From Halobacteriales archaeon QS_1_68_17 (lineage in GTDB: Archaea; Halobacteriota; Halobacteria; Halobacteriales; Haloarculaceae): a stretch of DNA of 44,281 nt. The stretch covers positions 1-44,281 of the forward strand of contig PXRG01000023.1 in the NCBI GenBank assembly GCA_003021105.1, in the 5' to 3' direction. The notes beneath the pieces were generated by a model. It ran no database searches. It saw nothing but the letters and a program-made list of their open reading frames with translations, and was not told where the DNA came from. Positions 7,666 to 16,700 of this stretch are shown piece by piece; position 1 is the stretch's first letter; every line of letters begins with the position of its first letter. The translations under genes and the position numbers were made by a program.

Positions 7666-10290
7666 ATGTCACGGCGCTACAACCACGCACAGGTTCAGGA
7701 GTACTGGCAGCGCGTCTGGGAGCGCGAGGGGGTCTACGAGTGCCCCGACGACGCCCCTGACCCGACGTACGTCCTCGGGATGTTCCCGTACACGTCAGGG
7801 TCGCTCCACATGGGGCACATCAGGAACTACGTCATCACGGACGGCTACGCCCGGTATCGACGGATGTGTGGCGACGACGTGCTCCACCCCATCGGCTGGG
7901 ACGCGTTCGGCCTGCCCGCGGAGAACGCGGCCCACGACCACCACACCGATCCCGAGTCCTGGACCGAGACCTGCATCGCGCGGATGCGCGAGGAGATGGG
8001 GGAGATGGGCTTCGGGTACGACTGGTCCCGGGAGATCAAGACCGCCGACCCGTCGTACTACCGGTGGAACCAGTGGCTGTTCGCGCGGTTCTACGAGGCG
8101 GGACTGGTCGAGTACAAGTCCGCGACGGTCAACTGGTGTCCCGACTGCGAGACGGTCCTGGCCGACGAACAGGTCGACGACCGCGATGGCGGGGAGGTCT
8201 GCTGGCGGTGTGGCACGCCGGTCGGCCGGCGCGATCTCGACCAGTGGTTCTTCACGATCACTGACTACGCCGAGGAGTTGCACGCCGGTCTCGACGACCT
8301 GGAGGGGTGGCCCGAGAGCGTCCGGGACATCCAGCGCAACTGGATCGGCCGCCGGGAGGGCGCGCGGGTCGCCTTCGAGGTGCCCGGCTACGGCGAACTG
8401 GAGGCGTTCACCGCGCGGCTGGACACCATCTGCGGGGCGACCTACCTCGCGGTGTCCCCGGGCCACGACCTCGCGGCGACGCTGGCCGCCGAGGACGACG
8501 CCGTCGCCGACTACGTCGAGGCGGTCGGGAACGGAGCCGAGGAGGCGGGGACGACCGGCGTCGAGACCGATCTCGCGGCCGTCCACCCCGTCACGGGCGC
8601 GGAACTGCCGGTTTACGTCGCGGCCTACGTCTTGGACGACGTGGGGACCGGCGCGGTCATGGGCGTGCCCGCGCACAACGAGCGCGACCACGCGTTCGCC
8701 GTATCCCAGGACCTGCCCATCGAGGGGGTGGTCGAGCCGGTCGACGGGAGCGGGACGAACCTGCCCGCCGAGCCCTACACCGAGGAGGGGATGCTCGCGG
8801 GGAGCGGCGAGTACGACGGCCTGGCGAGCGCGGCCGCCCGCGAGCGCATGCTCGACGACCTCGACGCGGCCCACCCCGACGTGACCTACCGCCTGCGGGA
8901 CTGGCTGATCTCCCGGCAGCGCTACTGGGGGACGCCCATCCCGGTGGTCCACTGCGACGACTGCGGGCCGGTTCTGGTGCCCGACGAGGAGCTGCCGGTC
9001 GAACTCCCGGAGTTCGTCCAGTCGACGGGCAACCCGCTGGCGGAGAACGACACCTTCGTGGAGACGGCCTGCCCGGAGTGTGCCGGTCCCGCCCGCCGCG
9101 AGACGGACACGATGGACACCTTCGTCGACTCGTCGTGGTACTTCCTGCGGTTCCTCTCCCCGGAGTTCGAGGACGGGCCGTTCGACCCCGAGCGGGCCGA
9201 CGAGTGGATGCCGGTCGACGTCTACGTCGGCGGCGAGGAACACGCCGTCCTCCACCTGCTGTACATCCGGTTTTTCACCCGCGCGCTGGCGGACATCGGG
9301 CTCGTCGACTTCCGGGAGCCGGTCGACCGGCTGATCAACCAGGGGACGGTGCTGTACGACGGCGAGAAGATGTCCAAGAGCAGCGGCAACGTCATCGCCC
9401 CCCACGAGTACGGCGCGGAGACCACGCGGCTGTTCGTCCTCTCGGCGGCCCACCCCGAGCAGGACTTCGAGTGGACCGCCAAGGACGTGACCGGGGCCTA
9501 CGAGTTCCAGCAGACGCTCTACGGGATGGTCGACGCGTTCGTCGAGCGGGCGGCGGTCAGGCGCGAGCGGGCCGCCCACGACGACTACGTCGACCGCGAG
9601 ATCGACCGGACGATCGCCGCGGTCACCGAGGACTACGAGCGGATCGGCTTCCACCAGGCGATCACCGGGATCCGGCAGCTCGCGCGGTTGCTCCGGCGCT
9701 ACCGCGACTACGAGACCCCACACGAGGCGGTCTACCGGCGCGGCCTCCGGACGCTCGCGTTGCTGGTCGCCCCGATGGCTCCCTACCTGGCCGAGGAACT
9801 CTGGAACATGCTCCGCGGCGAGGGGCTGGTCGTCGCGGCCGACTGGCCGACGCCCCGGACCGACACCGACTACCGGATCGAGCGCCGCCTGGTCGAGGCG
9901 ACGCTTGACGACGTGCGCGACATCGTGGACGTGGTCGACATCGACGACCCGGCGGAGATCGAACTGGCCGTCGCCCAGGACTGGAAGTACCGGGCCTACC
10001 GGATCGCCAGGGACGCCGATCCGGGATCGGCGGTCGTCGGCCAGATCATGGACGACGAGACCGTCAGTGCACACGGCGAGGCCGCCGCCGACTACGCCGC
10101 GGCCCTTCAGGAGCGCCAGCCGGGACTCGAACCCGTCGTCGACGGCGACCGCGAACTCGCCCTGTTAGAGCGGGCCGCCTGGCTGTTCGAGGACGAGTTC
10201 GGAGCCGACGTGACCGTCCGCCGCGCGAGCGACGGCGACGACCTGGCCGCGCGGGCGAAGCCGAACAAGCCGGCGATCCACATCCGCTGA
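7666..10290 (+). CDS. leuS: leucyl-tRNA synthetase, bacterial-type (874 aa)
   Basis: Charges tRNA-Leu with leucine. The class I signatures are present: HMGH at residues 48-51 and KMSKS at 568-572. A zinc-knuckle-like insert (NWCPDCETVL ... CWRCGTP) follows the Rossmann half. The CP1 editing domain has DTICGATYLAVSPGHDLA and the acidic motif GVPAHNERDHAFA, which look like bacterial LeuRS editing motifs. The length (874 aa) also fits the bacterial form rather than the longer archaeal/eukaryotic form. I chose the ATG at 7666 because MSRRYNHAQVQEYWQRVW is the conserved beginning. The TGA stop is the left target copy of a MITE. Confidence 0.95.
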   Translation: MSRRYNHAQVQEYWQRVWEREGVYECPDDAPDPTYVLGMFPYTSGSLHMGHIRNYVITDGYARYRRMCGDDVLHPIGWDAFGLPAENAAHDHHTDPESWTETCIARMREEMGEMGFGYDWSREIKTADPSYYRWNQWLFARFYEAGLVEYKSATVNWCPDCETVLADEQVDDRDGGEVCWRCGTPVGRRDLDQWFFTITDYAEELHAGLDDLEGWPESVRDIQRNWIGRREGARVAFEVPGYGELEAFTARLDTICGATYLAVSPGHDLAATLAAEDDAVADYVEAVGNGAEEAGTTGVETDLAAVHPVTGAELPVYVAAYVLDDVGTGAVMGVPAHNERDHAFAVSQDLPIEGVVEPVDGSGTNLPAEPYTEEGMLAGSGEYDGLASAAARERMLDDLDAAHPDVTYRLRDWLISRQRYWGTPIPVVHCDDCGPVLVPDEELPVELPEFVQSTGNPLAENDTFVETACPECAGPARRETDTMDTFVDSSWYFLRFLSPEFEDGPFDPERADEWMPVDVYVGGEEHAVLHLLYIRFFTRALADIGLVDFREPVDRLINQGTVLYDGEKMSKSSGNVIAPHEYGAETTRLFVLSAAHPEQDFEWTAKDVTGAYEFQQTLYGMVDAFVERAAVRRERAAHDDYVDREIDRTIAAVTEDYERIGFHQAITGIRQLARLLRRYRDYETPHEAVYRRGLRTLALLVAPMAPYLAEELWNMLRGEGLVVAADWPTPRTDTDYRIERRLVEATLDDVRDIVDVVDIDDPAEIELAVAQDWKYRAYRIARDADPGSAVVGQIMDDETVSAHGEAAADYAAALQERQPGLEPVVDGDRELALLERAAWLFEDEFGADVTVRRASDGDDLAARAKPNKPAIHIR

Positions 10291-10399
10291 TAGTGATTGT
10301 TGCGATTGTTTTCGTGACCACCTCACGTGAACGGTTGGTTCGCGGGCTGAAGCCCACGAATTGTGACTTCTCGGCGGTAAAGAGTCCCAACAATCACTA
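10291..10399 (+). mobile_element. MITE family A, copy 2 (109 bp)
   Basis: This is the second copy of the 109-bp element at 3512-3620, in inverted orientation on the chromosome. It begins TAGTGATTGTTGCGA and ends in the reverse complement, CAACAATCACTA. The flanking target duplication is TGA (10288-10290 and 10400-10402), and the left one is the leuS stop codon. Relative to the upstream gene, it has the same orientation as copy 1. A short internal palindrome, GGGCTGAAGCCC, lies in the middle. No protein is encoded. Confidence 0.85.
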
Positions 10400-10637
10400 T
10401 GAGACCGCCGACCGCGTTTTCCCGTCCCTGGACGATCGAGACGAACGGGATCGTCGAGAGAGAAGGATCGAGACGATTCTCCGGACGAAAACCAGCACGG
10501 CCAAGACGGACGACTGCGTAGTCGACGCCGGGAGGTAGACGGCGACGCGGTTCGTCGGACGCGACCCCCGGCGGTCTCGATCCGCGGGGGCGGTGTCGCG
10601 GGGGACGTCCGACGGGACGCCGGCGTTCAGCGCACCC
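10400..10637. other. intergenic region after the MITE
   Basis: No convincing gene. Short open frames exist on both strands but show no conserved motif, and they would run into the MITE. A GA-rich patch (near 10437-10475) is the only compositional feature. Confidence 0.4.
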
Positions 10638-11156
10638 ATGTCCGCACACACCGAGCAGCGAACGCACCACTTTCCGGACGGATCGATCATCGAGTGGCGG
10701 GTGGCGACGACGGACCGGGCCACCTACGACGTCGTCACGGCGGATCTCGCCCGGCGGATGCGCGACGCGGTGACGCGCGTCCCGGTCGCCGAGAGCGACG
10801 CGTCGCCGGCGGGGTACGGGCGGTTCCCGCCGGCCGGGGCCGGGGTCGACGAGTCGACGACCACCCACCGGCTCCCGGGCGGCGAACTGACGGTCCACAT
10901 CGACGCCAGCGGGGAGCGCGTTCACCGGTATCTCGACTCGCTCGTCAGCGGCGCGGTCGCCTACGCGGACGTCCTGGCCGTCGACCTGGCCCGGGCGGGC
11001 CTGCTCGCGGCCGTCTCGGGGGCGTGTGGACTCTCGCTCGTGGCCGCCGGCGCGGTCGTCCCCGCCCTGCCCGCATTCGGCGTGACCGCCGTCGTCTCGC
11101 TGTACGTCCTGCTTTCGCTCCTGGCGATCCACGCGGACGTGTGTCTCCACTGGTGA
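10638..11156 (+). CDS. hypothetical membrane-anchored protein (172 aa)
   Basis: The first 115 or so residues are soluble and begin MSAHTEQRTHHFPDGSIIEW. The end has two hydrophobic helices (about residues 115-140 and 142-165, the latter VTAVVSLYVLLSLLAIHADV). The pattern suggests a cytosolic domain held to the membrane by a C-terminal hairpin. I do not recognise the family. The ATG at 10638 is preferred over an upstream in-frame start because the extra residues are low-complexity. Confidence 0.55.
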   Translation: MSAHTEQRTHHFPDGSIIEWRVATTDRATYDVVTADLARRMRDAVTRVPVAESDASPAGYGRFPPAGAGVDESTTTHRLPGGELTVHIDASGERVHRYLDSLVSGAVAYADVLAVDLARAGLLAAVSGACGLSLVAAGAVVPALPAFGVTAVVSLYVLLSLLAIHADVCLHW

Positions 11157-11223
11157 GCGGGTCGCCAGGGGACGGCGGACGTGGCGACTGGTACGGGACG
11201 GAGACGGGCACCGGTTCCGGCGG

Positions 11224-13365
11224 TCAGGCGGCGTCGACGCCGGTGATCTCGAAGCGCGCCCCGCCGTCGTCGCTCTCGGTCACCGCCACCGACCAGCCGT
11301 GGGCGTCGGCGATCCGCTCGACGATGCTCAGTCCGAACCCGGTCCCGTCCTCGGTTTCGGAGTACCCCGACTCGAACACCTGCTCGCGCTCCCCCGGGGG
11401 GATGCCGGGGCCGTCGTCGGCGACGTAGAAGCCCCCGTCGAGGTCGCCGACGGTGATCGTCACGTCGCCGCCGTGGTCGACGGCGTTTCGAAAGAGGTTC
11501 TCCAGGAGCTGTCCCGTCTGGCTCTCGTCGGCCAGGATCGTCCGGTCGGTCTCGACGGCCAGCGCCGCCCCGGCCGTGTCGACGTTCGCCCAGCAACCCC
11601 GGACGAGCGCGGCGAGGTCGACCGGTTCGACGGTGCCAGTAGACTCGCCCGTCCGCGCCAGCGTCAGCACCTCGTCGATCAGCGTCTCCATCCGGCCGTG
11701 GGCCTGCTCTACCCGCCGCAGGTGTTCGTTGTCGCACTGCGCCCGGCCGAGTTCGAGCCGGCTCGTGGCCACGTTCAGCGGGTTCCGCAGGTCGTGCGAG
11801 ACGATCCGGGCGAACTCGTCCAGGCGTTCGTTGCGACGCTCCAGTTCCCGCTCGTAGGCCGTCCGCTCGGTGATGTCGCGGCTGATCGCCAGGAAGCGGT
11901 CCTCGTCCGCCGCGTCGAGCCGCGCGAGGTGGATCTCGACGGGAAACGTCGAGCCGTCGCGGCGACGGTACTCCCCCTCGAACTTCCGGGGGTCGTCGCC
12001 GTCGAGGTCGGCCCAGAACGCGCGCGCCGTCTCCGGGTCGACGGTCTCGTCGATCTCCCAGACCTTCCTCCCTTTCAGTTCCTCGGGGGCGTACCCGAGG
12101 GCCTCGCAGAGCCGGCGGTTGGCGTCGACGATGGTCCCGTCGGCGTCGTGGACGTCGATCATGTCGGGGGAGTTCTCGAACAGGGCTTCGAGCCGGGCGG
12201 TGGTCGCGCGCAACCGCTCCTCCCGGTCTTTGCGTCGGCCGATCTCGCGCAACACGCCGATGGAGCCGCGGAACTGGTCGCCCTCGTAGGGGAGCACGCC
12301 CATGTGATCCTCGCAGGGGACGGGGTCGCCCGCTTTCGGCTGGATCGTGATCTCGAACCGCACGTCGTCGGGACCGTCCGACGAGAGCACCCGTCCGAGC
12401 TGGCGTTCGGCGGTGGCGACGGCGTCGTCGTCTTTGATCAGCGACGGGTGGCTCCCCGGAATCCGGTCCCGGTCGTAGCCCACGAGGTCGACGAACGCGT
12501 CGTTGACGAACTCGAAGCGGCCCTCCTCGTCGAGCACGTAGACCGGATCGTCGAGCGCCTCCACGATCGCCCTGTAGTGTTCGTCGGTGCCGCCGAACCC
12601 GCCGCCGGTCGCGTCCTCGGGCGCGTCGAGCGGACGGAGAATCCCCGCCGAGCCGCGGAACTGGTCGCCCTCGTAGGGGAGCACGCCCATGTGGTCCCGA
12701 CAGCGGACCAGCGAGCCGTCGGCCCGTTCGATGTCCACCTCGAAGCGGGCGACCTCCGGGCCGTCGTCGGAGAGGACCGATCCGAGTTCCCGCTCGGCCC
12801 GTTCGACCGTCGCCTCGGGTTTGATGAACGGCGGCCGGCGGCCGACGATCTCCGTCCGGTCGTGGCCGGTCAGGTCGGCGAACGCCTCGTTGACGAACCG
12901 GAACCGCCCGTCCTCGTCGACGACGTACACCGGGTAGCCGAGCGCCTCGGCGACCGTCTCGTAGCGCTCGACCCGTACCTGGGCCCGGTAGTTCGTCGCC
13001 GCGTTCCGGATGCGGTTGGCGAGGCGGTCGTACTGCTCGGTCCCGCCCTTCTGGAGGTAGCCGGTCACGCCGGCGTTCAGCGCCTCGGCCGCCACGCTCT
13101 CGCTTCCCCTGCCGGTGAACAGGATAAACGGGAACTCGTCGTGGTCGAACCGGGGTTCCAGCCGCCGGTAGAGTTCCAGCCCGTCGAGACGGGGCATCTC
13201 GTAGTCGCTGACCACGCAGTCGAACTCCTCGGGGTCGAACCGGTCGAGTACCTCCCGCGGGTCCGTCGCGGTCGTGACGGTAAACTCGTCCAGCAGGGTC
13301 GCGGCGAGGTCCGTGATCGATGGATCGTCGTCTACGTGGAGCACGTGGATGCCATCGGTCTCCAT
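11224..13365 (-). CDS. response regulator-PAS-PAS-PAS histidine kinase (713 aa)
   Basis: A multidomain signalling protein, probably soluble. An N-terminal receiver domain (1-120) begins IHVLHVDDDPSITD, with Asp54 in VVSDYEMPRLDG as the phosphoacceptor. Three PAS sensor domains follow (about 130-250, 275-395 and 400-515); the first two are very similar to each other, both with HMGVLPYEGDQFRGS. Next comes a HisKA domain with His524 in ARIVSHDLRNPLNV, then an ATPase domain with NLFRNAVDHGG, ADDGPGIPPGE and GTGFGLSIVERI. This layout is common in haloarchaea. No membrane segment is seen, so it likely senses an internal signal such as redox or a small ligand. Confidence 0.9.
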   Translation of the reverse strand: METDGIHVLHVDDDPSITDLAATLLDEFTVTTATDPREVLDRFDPEEFDCVVSDYEMPRLDGLELYRRLEPRFDHDEFPFILFTGRGSESVAAEALNAGVTGYLQKGGTEQYDRLANRIRNAATNYRAQVRVERYETVAEALGYPVYVVDEDGRFRFVNEAFADLTGHDRTEIVGRRPPFIKPEATVERAERELGSVLSDDGPEVARFEVDIERADGSLVRCRDHMGVLPYEGDQFRGSAGILRPLDAPEDATGGGFGGTDEHYRAIVEALDDPVYVLDEEGRFEFVNDAFVDLVGYDRDRIPGSHPSLIKDDDAVATAERQLGRVLSSDGPDDVRFEITIQPKAGDPVPCEDHMGVLPYEGDQFRGSIGVLREIGRRKDREERLRATTARLEALFENSPDMIDVHDADGTIVDANRRLCEALGYAPEELKGRKVWEIDETVDPETARAFWADLDGDDPRKFEGEYRRRDGSTFPVEIHLARLDAADEDRFLAISRDITERTAYERELERRNERLDEFARIVSHDLRNPLNVATSRLELGRAQCDNEHLRRVEQAHGRMETLIDEVLTLARTGESTGTVEPVDLAALVRGCWANVDTAGAALAVETDRTILADESQTGQLLENLFRNAVDHGGDVTITVGDLDGGFYVADDGPGIPPGEREQVFESGYSETEDGTGFGLSIVERIADAHGWSVAVTESDDGGARFEITGVDAA

Positions 13366-13518
13366 TACTGTCCCTTTGCGACGGCCGTATTTCAATCCCG
13401 TCCGCCGGGTATCAACTGTGATACTACGGCCGTCCGCGCGACGTTCCGGTTCCGGTCTCCGTCCCGGTCTCCGGTCCCACCCCCGCTTCCGGGTCGGTGT
13501 CGGCGCTGGCGTCGGCGG

Positions 13519-14277
13519 TCACCCTCCTGTCCCCGGTACCGGGTCGGCATCGGCGTCGACGGTCCTCCTCCCGTTCCCGGTCCGACGGTCGGCGGGGTCG
13601 GCCGTCCCGAGGTCGGGCTGTTCGACGTGCCGGCGCCAGAATGCCCGCCGGGTGTACTTGGCGTAGGCTCCCCGGTAGCCGGCGAGCCGGGCCACGGGAG
13701 CGAGCGCGTCCGTCAGCGCGCCGGTCACGGCCCCCTCCTGCCGGGTGAACACGGTGTTGCCCGCCAGCCGCCTGGCGATCATCACCTGCTGGAGCGGGTC
13801 GGTCGGGTCCGTGCCGCTGTCGTGTGCGAGGCCGCCGAGCGTGGGGAGGACCTGTTCGAGCCGTCCCGGCGCGCGGATCGTCGTGACCAGGACCGCCCGC
13901 TCGTTCCCGTCGTTGCGGAAGGTGTGCACCACGCCGGTTTCGACAGTCGCACACTCGCCGGCGCGCACGGTGCGATCCGTCCCGTCGAGGGTGAGGGTCA
14001 CCGCGCCCCGCCGGACGTCGAAGGCCTCCTCGCTCTGCCGGTGGTAGTGTGTCGGCGGGCCGTCGTAGCCCGCCCCGACGACGGTCAGGCTCCGGATCGC
14101 GTCCTCGGGTGCGTCGAGGGGGGCGCTCCACACCGGCCGCGTCGGGTGGGAGGTCACCGGGCCGGTCCGCTCGGCGAGCAATTCGGCCAGCAGGCTCCCG
14201 TGCTCGACCTCGAAGCCGGTCCCGTCGACCGGCTGGCCGGTCGCGTCCAGCGTCCGGCCGGTCGTGAACGACGACAT
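13519..14277 (-). CDS. cupin-domain protein (252 aa)
   Basis: A single cupin barrel lies at about residues 65-140. It has the metal-binding-like pattern PPTHYHRQSEEAFDVRRG and a second motif VETGVVHTFRNDG, giving His, His, Glu and His ligands. The region after about residue 140 is mainly helical and unassigned. The last 35 residues are low-complexity (Asp/Arg/Gly), and the stop lies about 150 bases before the start of the kinase gene. The enzymatic role, if any, is unknown. Confidence 0.7.
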   Translation of the reverse strand: MSSFTTGRTLDATGQPVDGTGFEVEHGSLLAELLAERTGPVTSHPTRPVWSAPLDAPEDAIRSLTVVGAGYDGPPTHYHRQSEEAFDVRRGAVTLTLDGTDRTVRAGECATVETGVVHTFRNDGNERAVLVTTIRAPGRLEQVLPTLGGLAHDSGTDPTDPLQQVMIARRLAGNTVFTRQEGAVTGALTDALAPVARLAGYRGAYAKYTRRAFWRRHVEQPDLGTADPADRRTGNGRRTVDADADPVPGTGG

Positions 14278-14340
14278 ACCCTCCCCTTGGACTACTGGCT
14301 GAAAAGCCCCCCGGCGATCCGCCCCGGTCGATCGGCCCGG

Positions 14341-15099
14341 TCAGAGGTACCGGAGCCCGACCATCACGAAGACGATCGTCAGCTGGAGCAGCCCCTCGAC
14401 GCCGCTGAGCTTGGCGTTGCGCAACCCGAGCCGGGAGATGAGGTCCACGTCCGGGTCCGCGGAGGTCAGCTGCCGGTAGATGCGGATCTCGCCGGGCAAC
14501 AGGACGCCGAAGCCGATGATCGACAGCAGCGTGACGATGACCAGCGCGGCGAGAATCCAGCCGTTCGTCATCGCAAACCCGGGGAGCGTGACGGCCAGTC
14601 CGCCCGCCGAGGCGACGACCACGACCGCCAGGACGCCGAGGGTCCGCGGGCTGGTCAGCGCGTCGAACTGGACGCCGATCAGCACGACGACCGGCACGAG
14701 GATGGCCGGCGTCATCAGCGCCAGCCACGGGTCGGCGTTGGGGAACTTCCCGAGGCGGCGAGCGAGCACGATGCCGCCGGTGATGGTCACCATCGCCAGC
14801 GTCGGCATCAGGAACGTCATCTTCGGCGTGAACCGGCGGAAAAAGCCCGCCCGCTCCTGTGGGTCTATGCCGCCAAGCACCGGCCCGACGATCATCCCCA
14901 CGAACAGGTCGATGCCAGTCCAGAGGACGCCCGCCATCACGTGGACGTACGTCAGCAACCGCAGGTCGTTGGTCGCCAGCGCGGCCCCCAGCGCGATCAC
15001 CGGCACGGCGACGGCCCCGCCGGCGAAGGCGGGGTTGGCCCGGGTCGCAAGCCCCCGGATGCCGCGTGCCGGCCGTTCGCGTGCGGTCGATTGCGCCAT
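14341..15099 (-). CDS. integral membrane protein (252 aa)
   Basis: About seven hydrophobic segments are visible, including VPVIALGAALAT, YVHVMAGVLWTGIDLFVGMI, MVTITGGIVLA and ILAALVIVTLLSIIGFGVLL. The YVHVMAGVLWTGIDL segment, with a His and a Trp in the second helix, recalls heme- or copper-related membrane families such as CopD/DUF2269-like proteins, but I cannot assign it firmly. The gene is co-oriented with the cupin gene downstream, with a 63-base gap. Confidence 0.55.
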   Translation of the reverse strand: MAQSTARERPARGIRGLATRANPAFAGGAVAVPVIALGAALATNDLRLLTYVHVMAGVLWTGIDLFVGMIVGPVLGGIDPQERAGFFRRFTPKMTFLMPTLAMVTITGGIVLARRLGKFPNADPWLALMTPAILVPVVVLIGVQFDALTSPRTLGVLAVVVVASAGGLAVTLPGFAMTNGWILAALVIVTLLSIIGFGVLLPGEIRIYRQLTSADPDVDLISRLGLRNAKLSGVEGLLQLTIVFVMVGLRYL

Positions 15100-15461
15100 G
15101 GTTCGTGGGTAGCTGACGAGCTAGTAAAAGCTTCGCCGGGCGGTCCCCCGCTCTCCGGCTACCCGGCCCGGCGATTCCCGCCTGCCGACTGTCCGGGGCG
15201 GCCAGCGCCGGCCCGATGCCGGCACCAACGCCAGCGCCAGCGCGGACCGGTTTCCCCGGGCGGTTCGGCGGCCAACGCCTGCCGGTGCTCCGCGGTCGGG
15301 GTCAGATGGTGCGGGGAGTCGGCCCTGGGGCGTCCTCCCCGGGAGGCTGTCGCCAGAAGCTGTGACAGATGCCGCCTGTCAGCAGGGTCTGCCGACGAAT
15401 GTGTCTTCGTATGTCAGCATATAATGGTTTTGTCCTCGTGTCCGCGGGGTACACGAACGGC
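15100..15461. other. intergenic region, 360 bases
   Basis: No gene with a plausible start and codon pattern is seen. The segment 15170-15290 has low-complexity GCC/AGC-rich sequence. A short AT-rich stretch, CATATAATGG (15419-15428), could be a promoter or part of the 3' end of the decayed guanylyltransferase gene on the minus strand. Confidence 0.4.
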
Positions 15462-16369
15462 CTACCGCGGTTCGTCCAGTTCGTCGACGACCTCGCGGAC
15501 CCGCTGGCTCCGGTCTTTCGGCACCACGAGCACGTCGCCGTCGTAGGCCGCCACGACGAGGTCGTCGACCGCGACGGCGCTGATCCGGGCGTCCGGGCCG
15601 GCCGCCAGGACGTTGTCCGCGGCGTCGAGTGCCAGCACGTCGCCGACGGTGACGTTCGCGCCGCCGTCGCGAATCCGTTCGAGGGCGTCCCAGGTCCCCA
15701 GGTCGTCCCACTCGAAGGCCGCGGGCACGACGAACGCTTCGTCGGTCCGTTCGAGGACGGCCTCGTCGACGCTGACCGGGTCGACGGCCGCGAACCCCGC
15801 CGCGGGATCGCCCGCCTCGAGCGCCGCCACGAGCGGTTCGAGCGGGGACGCCCGGGCCTCGCGCAACAGCGCCGCGGGCGTCCAGGCGAAAATGCCCGCG
15901 TTCCAGTACCAACCCCGGTCGACGTAGACCGCCGCGGTCTCGGCGTCGGGTTTCTCGTGGAACCGGACGACCTCGCGGTAGCCGCCGCGGTCCGCGCCGG
16001 GTTCGACGTAGCCGTAGCCGGTGGCGGGGCGGGTGGGCTCGACGCCGAGCGCGACGAGCCCCCCCGTTTCCGGGACCCCCATCACGTCCAGGTCGGCCAA
16101 CTGGTCGAATATCTCCGGCCGGTGTCTTTCGGTTCCGGTTCGGTCAGCACCCCGACCCCGGGTGCGTGGTCGTGGATCGCGTCCGCGAACCGCTCGCGGG
16201 TGAGGACGTACGTCTCTTCGGCGAAGGCGACGCGGTCGACCGTCCGGGCGAGCAGCGACTCGTCGCCGCCGAACGCGAGGAACTGCTTGGGGCGGTCGGA
16301 TCGGCTGGCGGGGAACAGCCGCGTCCCTGTGCCCCCGGCGAGCACGAGCGCGACGAGCGGGCGGTCCAT
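15462..16369 (-). pseudogene. decayed mannose-1-phosphate guanylyltransferase
   Basis: The N-terminal frame starts MDRPLVALVLAGGTGTRLFP and has RSDRPKQFLAFGG, the nucleotide-binding signature of GDP-mannose pyrophosphorylase. It continues to LTEPEPKDTG and then loses frame near 16120. A second frame resumes and reads GLVALGVEPTRPATGYGYV, VVRFHEKPD, GWYWNAGIFAW and FEWDDLGTWDAL. Between the two only about 20 residues are left, where functional relatives carry about 50 with a catalytic PSDH-type motif. So both a frameshift and a deletion of roughly 30 codons have occurred. It would have supplied GDP-mannose for glycans. The N-terminal boundary with the next gene is only 37 bases. Confidence 0.8.
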
Positions 16370-16406
16370 GTTCGTGTCCGGTGACTCGCCGCCCGCCGGC
16401 AAAAGC

Positions 16407-16688
16407 CTACCAGGTTTCGACGTCGCCGGTGCGGACGTCCTCGACGCACCCCCGGCAGTCCTGGTGGTCGGGGTCGAAACAGGCCGGCCGTGCGGCGTCG
16501 TCGAGCGGGACGGCCCGCCGCTCGCCGAAACGCCGGCAGACGATCCGCGCCCGGCCGTCGTCGTCCAGCGGCAGGTCCGCCAGCGCCGCCCGCCTGGCCT
16601 CGCCGTAGGCGCGCTTTGCCTCGGCGTACTGTCGCCCCGCGTTCCTGAGGGTGTGCCGGAGGAATCGCGCCAGTCGCCGGTCGTCCAT
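16407..16688 (-). CDS. small conserved Cys-rich protein (93 aa)
   Basis: Begins MDDRRLARFLRHTLRNAGRQ and is strongly basic and helical in its first half. The C-terminal half holds three closely spaced cysteines in ACFDPDHQDCRGCVED plus an earlier Cys in RIVCRRF, so a zinc site is possible. I do not recognise a named family. A TTTGTA-like box (reverse complement of TACAAA, 16711-16716) lies about 25 bases before the ATG and is duplicated upstream. Confidence 0.6.
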   Translation of the reverse strand: MDDRRLARFLRHTLRNAGRQYAEAKRAYGEARRAALADLPLDDDGRARIVCRRFGERRAVPLDDAARPACFDPDHQDCRGCVEDVRTGDVETW

Positions 16689-16700
16689 GCCCCGGCGTTG

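Noticed and set aside
7795..10074. A 759-codon open frame on the minus strand within leuS
   Set aside because: leuS has clear HIGH and KMSKS motifs in the other strand; this frame is only its reverse complement.
3512..10399. The two MITE copies as an intrinsic terminator pair rather than a mobile element
   Set aside because: The ends are terminal inverted repeats with 3-bp target duplications, and the copies are long and 95% identical. They may also act as terminators, but that alone does not explain the duplications.
11299..15546. A 1415-codon open frame on the plus strand opposite the kinase, cupin and membrane-protein genes
   Set aside because: It is the antisense of well-supported genes with domains, and its composition (Arg/Val/Asp-rich, no domain) is that of a GC-rich shadow frame.
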